A program made the position numbers and the translations under genes. Below the pieces are notes generated by a model, which made no database searches, was not told where the DNA came from, and saw only the letters and a list, made by a program, of their open reading frames with translations. This document shows positions 7,189 through 10,111 of a DNA stretch of 10,111 nucleotides, in pieces. Source of the DNA: JBBDNC01 sp040877875 (GTDB lineage: Bacteria; Bacteroidota; Rhodothermia; Balneolales; Balneolaceae). The stretch lies in contig JBBDNC010000205.1 in assembly GCA_040877875.1 (NCBI GenBank), positions 1-10,111 of the forward strand. Direction: 5' to 3'. Numbering within the stretch: the stretch's first letter is position 1; the number at the start of each line of letters is the position of its first letter.

Positions 7189-8460
7189 TTAAATGCTGGA
7201 ACCATCCGGAATTACGGCTCCTTTCGGAACGATGACAATTCCATCCACTACGTAATGATTTTCATACTTGCCATCTTCGAGATGGGATCCTCCTACGATT
7301 CGGACATCGTTCCCGATCTGACAGTTTTTATCCACGATCGTATTGCTGATATAACACCGGTCACCAATTCCCATAATCGGTTTATCAGACGATTTGGAAC
7401 GTAACTCTTCATCCGTCGGAAAATAGTCGTTCCCCATCACAATGGAGTCCTCAATGGTGGTCCCCCGTCCGATCCGTGCCCGTATACCGATCAGGGATCG
7501 GGCAATACGGCTGGCCTCAATGATACATCCCTCAGCTACCACTGCATTATCGAGCATGGTACCCATCATTTTCGAAGCCGGCAGAAGCCGGGCATGGGTA
7601 TAGATAAAATATTCGTTATCGTAGAGATTGAATTCCGGTACAGTTTGGGTCAGCTCGAGGTTGGCTTCATAAAACGATCGGATCGTCCCGATATCGGTCC
7701 AGTACCCGCCGTATTCATAACTGTAGATTTGGGAACCCTCACTGATTGCATCGGGAATTATTTCCTTTCCAAAGTCGGTTGCATCCGGATTTTCGTCAAA
7801 CAGTTTGTCGAGGATCTCTTTATTAAATATATAGATTCCCATCGAAGCAAGATATTCCTTTCCTTTCTCTTGAAATTCCGGCTGGGTATCCGACTTCCAC
7901 TTCTCCAGTTCTTCCGTGTCCGGTTTTTCAACAAAACTTTTAATCCGGCCCTTCGAATTGGTTTTCATTATTCCGAAACCCGTGGCTTCCTCTGCCTTCA
8001 CAGGAATCGTCGCTACGGTTACGTCCGCCTTGTTTTTGGTATGTCGTTCCAGCATCTTCCGGTAATCCATCTGGTAGAGCTGGTCGCCCGACAGAATCAA
8101 GACATGTTCATACTTATGATTTCTCAGATGATGAAGAGACTGCCGGACGGCATCGGCCGTACCCTGAAACCAGTTTTGGCTTTTCGGTGTTTGTTCCGCC
8201 GCAAGAATATCGACAAATCCGCTGCTGAACACATCGAAATTGTAGGTATTCTTGATATGGCGATTCAGGGATGCAGAGTTGAATTGGGTGAGTACGAACA
8301 TGCGCCGGATTCCTGAATTCATGCAATTGGAAATCGGGATATCGACCAGCCGGTATTTCCCCGCAATCGGAACAGCCGGTTTGGAACGATGCTTCGTTAA
8401 CGGATGCAGCCGCGTTCCTCTGCCGCCTCCCAAAATAATAGCAATCACTGATGATTTCAT
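7189..8460 (-). CDS. glgC: Glucose-1-phosphate adenylyltransferase (ADP-glucose pyrophosphorylase)
   Basis: The 423-residue enzyme makes ADP-glucose and pyrophosphate from ATP and glucose-1-phosphate, the committed step of glycogen synthesis. The nucleotidyltransferase domain carries GGGRGTRLHPLT (11-22), SKPAVPIAGKYRL (26-38), QGTADAVRQ (99-107), the catalytic aspartate D126 in LSGDQLYQMDY, FVEKP with sugar-phosphate lysine K179, and YWTDIGT (253-259). A left-handed beta-helix domain follows from about residue 290. The sequence resembles the cyanobacterial and plant enzymes more than the E. coli one (LTQFNSASLNRH, WFQGTADAVRQ). Both lysines of the 3-phosphoglycerate activator site appear kept: K378 in IVDKN and K413 in VIVPKGAVI, so activation by 3-phosphoglycerate and inhibition by phosphate is my inference. 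I chose the ATG at 8460 because a Shine-Dalgarno lies six bases upstream; a GTG at 8469 would overlap that site. It follows glgA by 32 bases and is almost surely co-transcribed. Confidence 0.95.
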   Translation of the reverse strand: MKSSVIAIILGGGRGTRLHPLTKHRSKPAVPIAGKYRLVDIPISNCMNSGIRRMFVLTQFNSASLNRHIKNTYNFDVFSSGFVDILAAEQTPKSQNWFQGTADAVRQSLHHLRNHKYEHVLILSGDQLYQMDYRKMLERHTKNKADVTVATIPVKAEEATGFGIMKTNSKGRIKSFVEKPDTEELEKWKSDTQPEFQEKGKEYLASMGIYIFNKEILDKLFDENPDATDFGKEIIPDAISEGSQIYSYEYGGYWTDIGTIRSFYEANLELTQTVPEFNLYDNEYFIYTHARLLPASKMMGTMLDNAVVAEGCIIEASRIARSLIGIRARIGRGTTIEDSIVMGNDYFPTDEELRSKSSDKPIMGIGDRCYISNTIVDKNCQIGNDVRIVGGSHLEDGKYENHYVVDGIVIVPKGAVIPDGSSI

Positions 8461-8466
8461 AAGTAG

Positions 8467-8472
8467 CACCTC
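8467..8472 (-). promoter_or_regulatory. Ribosome binding site of glgC
   Basis: GAGGTG on the minus strand lies six bases before the ATG at 8458-8460. It is the clearest Shine-Dalgarno next to a start codon in this window and decides the glgC start. It sits in the 32-base gap after the glgA stop, so it lets glgC be translated within the shared transcript. Confidence 0.6.
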
Positions 8473-8492
8473 ACATGAATTATAAATTGAAG

Positions 8493-9935
8493 TTACACTT
8501 CTTGCAATAATTCCTTGTACATTTTCTCATAGTCTCTGGCCGCCTGATCCCACGAAAAATCCAGATTCATGATTCTTTTTTGATTGTCTGAAAAGAACTT
8601 TTCCTTTTTATACAAATCAATTCCCCGGTAAATAGATTCCATCACTTCGTCAACCGTCAGCGAATTAAACGTCAACCCGTAACCATTCTCGTCAGACAAA
8701 TCAATGACGGTATCAGCAAGTCCGCCTGTTGCCCGGACAATCGGAAGCGTCCCATACCTCATTGCATACATCTGATTCAGCCCGCATGGTTCCACCCGCG
8801 AAGGCATCAGAAGAAAGTCCGAACCGGCATAAATCTTGTGAGCCAAAGCCTCATTATACTCCAGACGGGTATTGAAATATCCGATAAATCCCTCTTTGAG
8901 TTTCGTCAACTCCTCATGAAGAGCAGGATCTCCTGTTCCCAGGATCAGGATATTCACCTCTGCCTCAACTTCTCTGACCCGGCGAATAATATCCGGCAGA
9001 AGATCCGCCCCTTTCTCCATCACAAGCCTTCCGATGAAGGAAATCATGGGACGGTCCGGATCGAGCCGAAACTCGTCACAGAGAAATTTTTTATTTGCTT
9101 TCTTCCCTGACTTCCTGCTTCGAGATGTATAATTTTTCTCAAGAAACGGGTCGCTCGCCGGATCCCAGACCTCCGTATCGATTCCGTTAATCAAGCCGAG
9201 TGTTTTCTGTTTCTCACTCCTCAACAGGGTTTCCAGCCCGTGGCAGTTTTCCATCAGCTCACCCAGATATCCTTCCGAAACCGTTGTAACCCTCCATGCA
9301 CATTTGATACCGGCCGCAAGGGAATTCAATTGTTCGTCCCATTCCAGCAAGCCGATTTCATCCAGGTTGAAAGCGGGCAGCCGCAGGTAATTCCCGTGAG
9401 CGTAACGCCCCTGGTATTCCCCGTTATGAATCGTTAACACGGCCGGCACATTCCGGAGCTTGTTAAAACGAAAACAGTGAGACATCAAAAACGGTACCAG
9501 CCCGGTATGGTGATCGTGGGTGTGGATCATATCCGGTACTTCGTCAAGGTGAACAACCCATTCCAGGGCAGCAATCTGAAAACTGAAAAAGCGGTCCATC
9601 TCATCCCAATACGGGTGTCCTGACCAGGGATCGATGTAAATCCCTTCCCTGTCAAAACGGCCCGGTATATGAATCAGGAACAGATCAAACCCCAATTCCG
9701 CACCTTTCACTCTCTCCACCCGAAAACCAAATTCACCGCTACCATACGGGGCACGTCCCTCGAATACGGTCTCGGTCTCCTGATCCATAATCCAGGGAGT
9801 CTCGTACTTTGGAATCACCACAGAGGCGTCATGACCGATACGATTCAAATACTTGGGGAGTGCCCCGGCCACATCTCCCAGGCCCCCGGCTTTTGCCGCA
9901 GGATAGCACTCTGCACTGATGTGTAAAATTCGCAT
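8493..9935 (-). CDS. glgA: Glycogen synthase (ADP-glucose-dependent, GT5)
   Basis: The 480-residue protein extends alpha-1,4-glucan chains using ADP-glucose. It has the GT-B fold of family GT5. The N-terminal starch-synthase domain opens MRILHISAECYPAAKAGGLGD, where AKAGGLGDV gives the substrate-binding lysine K15 of the K-x-G-G-L motif. HTHDHHTGLVPF (138-149), LTIHN (157-161) and LINGIDTEVWDP (248-259) are family blocks. In the C-terminal domain, IGRLVMEKGADLL (301-313) supplies R303 and K308. SRVEPCGLNQMYAMRYG (379-395) supplies the catalytic-site glutamate E382, and RATGGLADTV (401-410) follows. Length matches the E. coli enzyme (477 residues). It is the first gene of a glgA-glgC operon. 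The start ATG has no Shine-Dalgarno but matches the conserved N-terminus exactly. No branching-enzyme (glgB) or phosphorylase gene lies inside the window. Confidence 0.95.
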   Translation of the reverse strand: MRILHISAECYPAAKAGGLGDVAGALPKYLNRIGHDASVVIPKYETPWIMDQETETVFEGRAPYGSGEFGFRVERVKGAELGFDLFLIHIPGRFDREGIYIDPWSGHPYWDEMDRFFSFQIAALEWVVHLDEVPDMIHTHDHHTGLVPFLMSHCFRFNKLRNVPAVLTIHNGEYQGRYAHGNYLRLPAFNLDEIGLLEWDEQLNSLAAGIKCAWRVTTVSEGYLGELMENCHGLETLLRSEKQKTLGLINGIDTEVWDPASDPFLEKNYTSRSRKSGKKANKKFLCDEFRLDPDRPMISFIGRLVMEKGADLLPDIIRRVREVEAEVNILILGTGDPALHEELTKLKEGFIGYFNTRLEYNEALAHKIYAGSDFLLMPSRVEPCGLNQMYAMRYGTLPIVRATGGLADTVIDLSDENGYGLTFNSLTVDEVMESIYRGIDLYKKEKFFSDNQKRIMNLDFSWDQAARDYEKMYKELLQEV

Positions 9936-9973
9936 GGTTATTCGAGGTTAAATAATTTGTCGGATTTGCGACG

Positions 9974-9993
9974 TGTTTGCGGTTTTGCAAACA
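9974..9993 (-). promoter_or_regulatory. Inverted repeat upstream of glgA, possible operator or leader hairpin
   Basis: Seven-base perfect arms (TGTTTGC and GCAAACA) enclose a six-base centre, 38 bases before the glgA ATG. An arrangement like this can be a dimeric-repressor operator or a hairpin in the leader RNA. It could equally be a weak terminator for the frame ending at 9996, but no T-tract follows on the minus strand. No regulator gene is visible nearby. Confidence 0.3.
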
Positions 9994-9995
9994 GG

Positions 9996-10100
9996 TTAGT
10001 CTGACTCTATGTATTTTTCACTGCGGTTCCCAGGAATAGCCAAATAGACTTCAATTTCATGTTTAAATTCATTCACGTCAAAACCTTTCTGCAGATCAAA
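9996..10100 (-). other. Possible C-terminal coding fragment upstream of glgA
   Basis: On the minus strand a frame reads FDLQKGFDVNEFK, then HEIEVYLAIPGNRSEKYIESD, then stop (TAA at 9996-9998), 34 residues of plausible protein composition. It is preceded in frame by TAG (10101-10103), close to the window edge. It might be a small protein started at an internal GTG, the tail of a decayed or frameshifted gene, or chance. I do not recognise it. The next 60 bases lead directly to glgA. Confidence 0.2.
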
Positions 10101-10111
10101 CTACGCCACAC

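Overview
The window looks like a chromosomal stretch from a marine or halophilic relative of Bacteroidota, most plausibly the Balneolaceae/Rhodothermota group. The reasons are moderate to low GC, mostly leaderless-looking or A/T-rich start regions with almost no Shine-Dalgarno sequences, lipoprotein signals like those of Bacteroidota, a DUF1080 lipoprotein, and a glgA-glgC glycogen pair. The lineage is inferred from gene style and was not tested by a search.

Layout. Positions 1-471 hold a short 5' remnant of a DUF885-type lipoprotein gene, followed by a terminator-like hairpin. Positions 720-2630 encode a 636-residue fusion of a class I SAM methyltransferase and a D-Ala-D-Ala-ligase-like ATP-grasp domain; this is the most unusual gene here. 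Convergent to it, on the minus strand, is a DUF1080 (3-keto-disaccharide hydrolase family) lipoprotein. The gap between the DUF1080 gene and the next gene is about 540 bases and holds a MITE-like repeat of about 150 bases with 17-base inverted ends. A TfoX N-terminal-domain protein, an exported class C beta-lactamase-like serine hydrolase and sucD (succinyl-CoA synthetase alpha subunit) follow on the plus strand. The last 3 kb is a minus-strand operon, glgA then glgC, making ADP-glucose and polymerising it into glycogen. It converges on sucD. The extreme right end may carry the 3' end of another minus-strand gene.

How the genes work together. GlgC makes ADP-glucose from glucose-1-phosphate and ATP, and GlgA adds the glucose to alpha-1,4-glucan. 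GlgC is of the cyanobacterial/plant sequence type and keeps both lysines of the 3-phosphoglycerate activator site. SucD is the CoA-binding, phosphohistidine-carrying subunit of the TCA-cycle ligase; its partner sucC is not here. The other genes look like independent single-gene units. The left part, especially the fusion gene, is visibly richer in A/T than the sucD-glgC-glgA part (hand counts of 32-43% GC in sampled 60-base lines against about 52-53%).

I see no rRNA, tRNA, CRISPR array, prophage or complete insertion sequence. There is no clear multi-gene novel system; the best candidates for new biology are the methyltransferase/ATP-grasp fusion and the inverted-repeat element.
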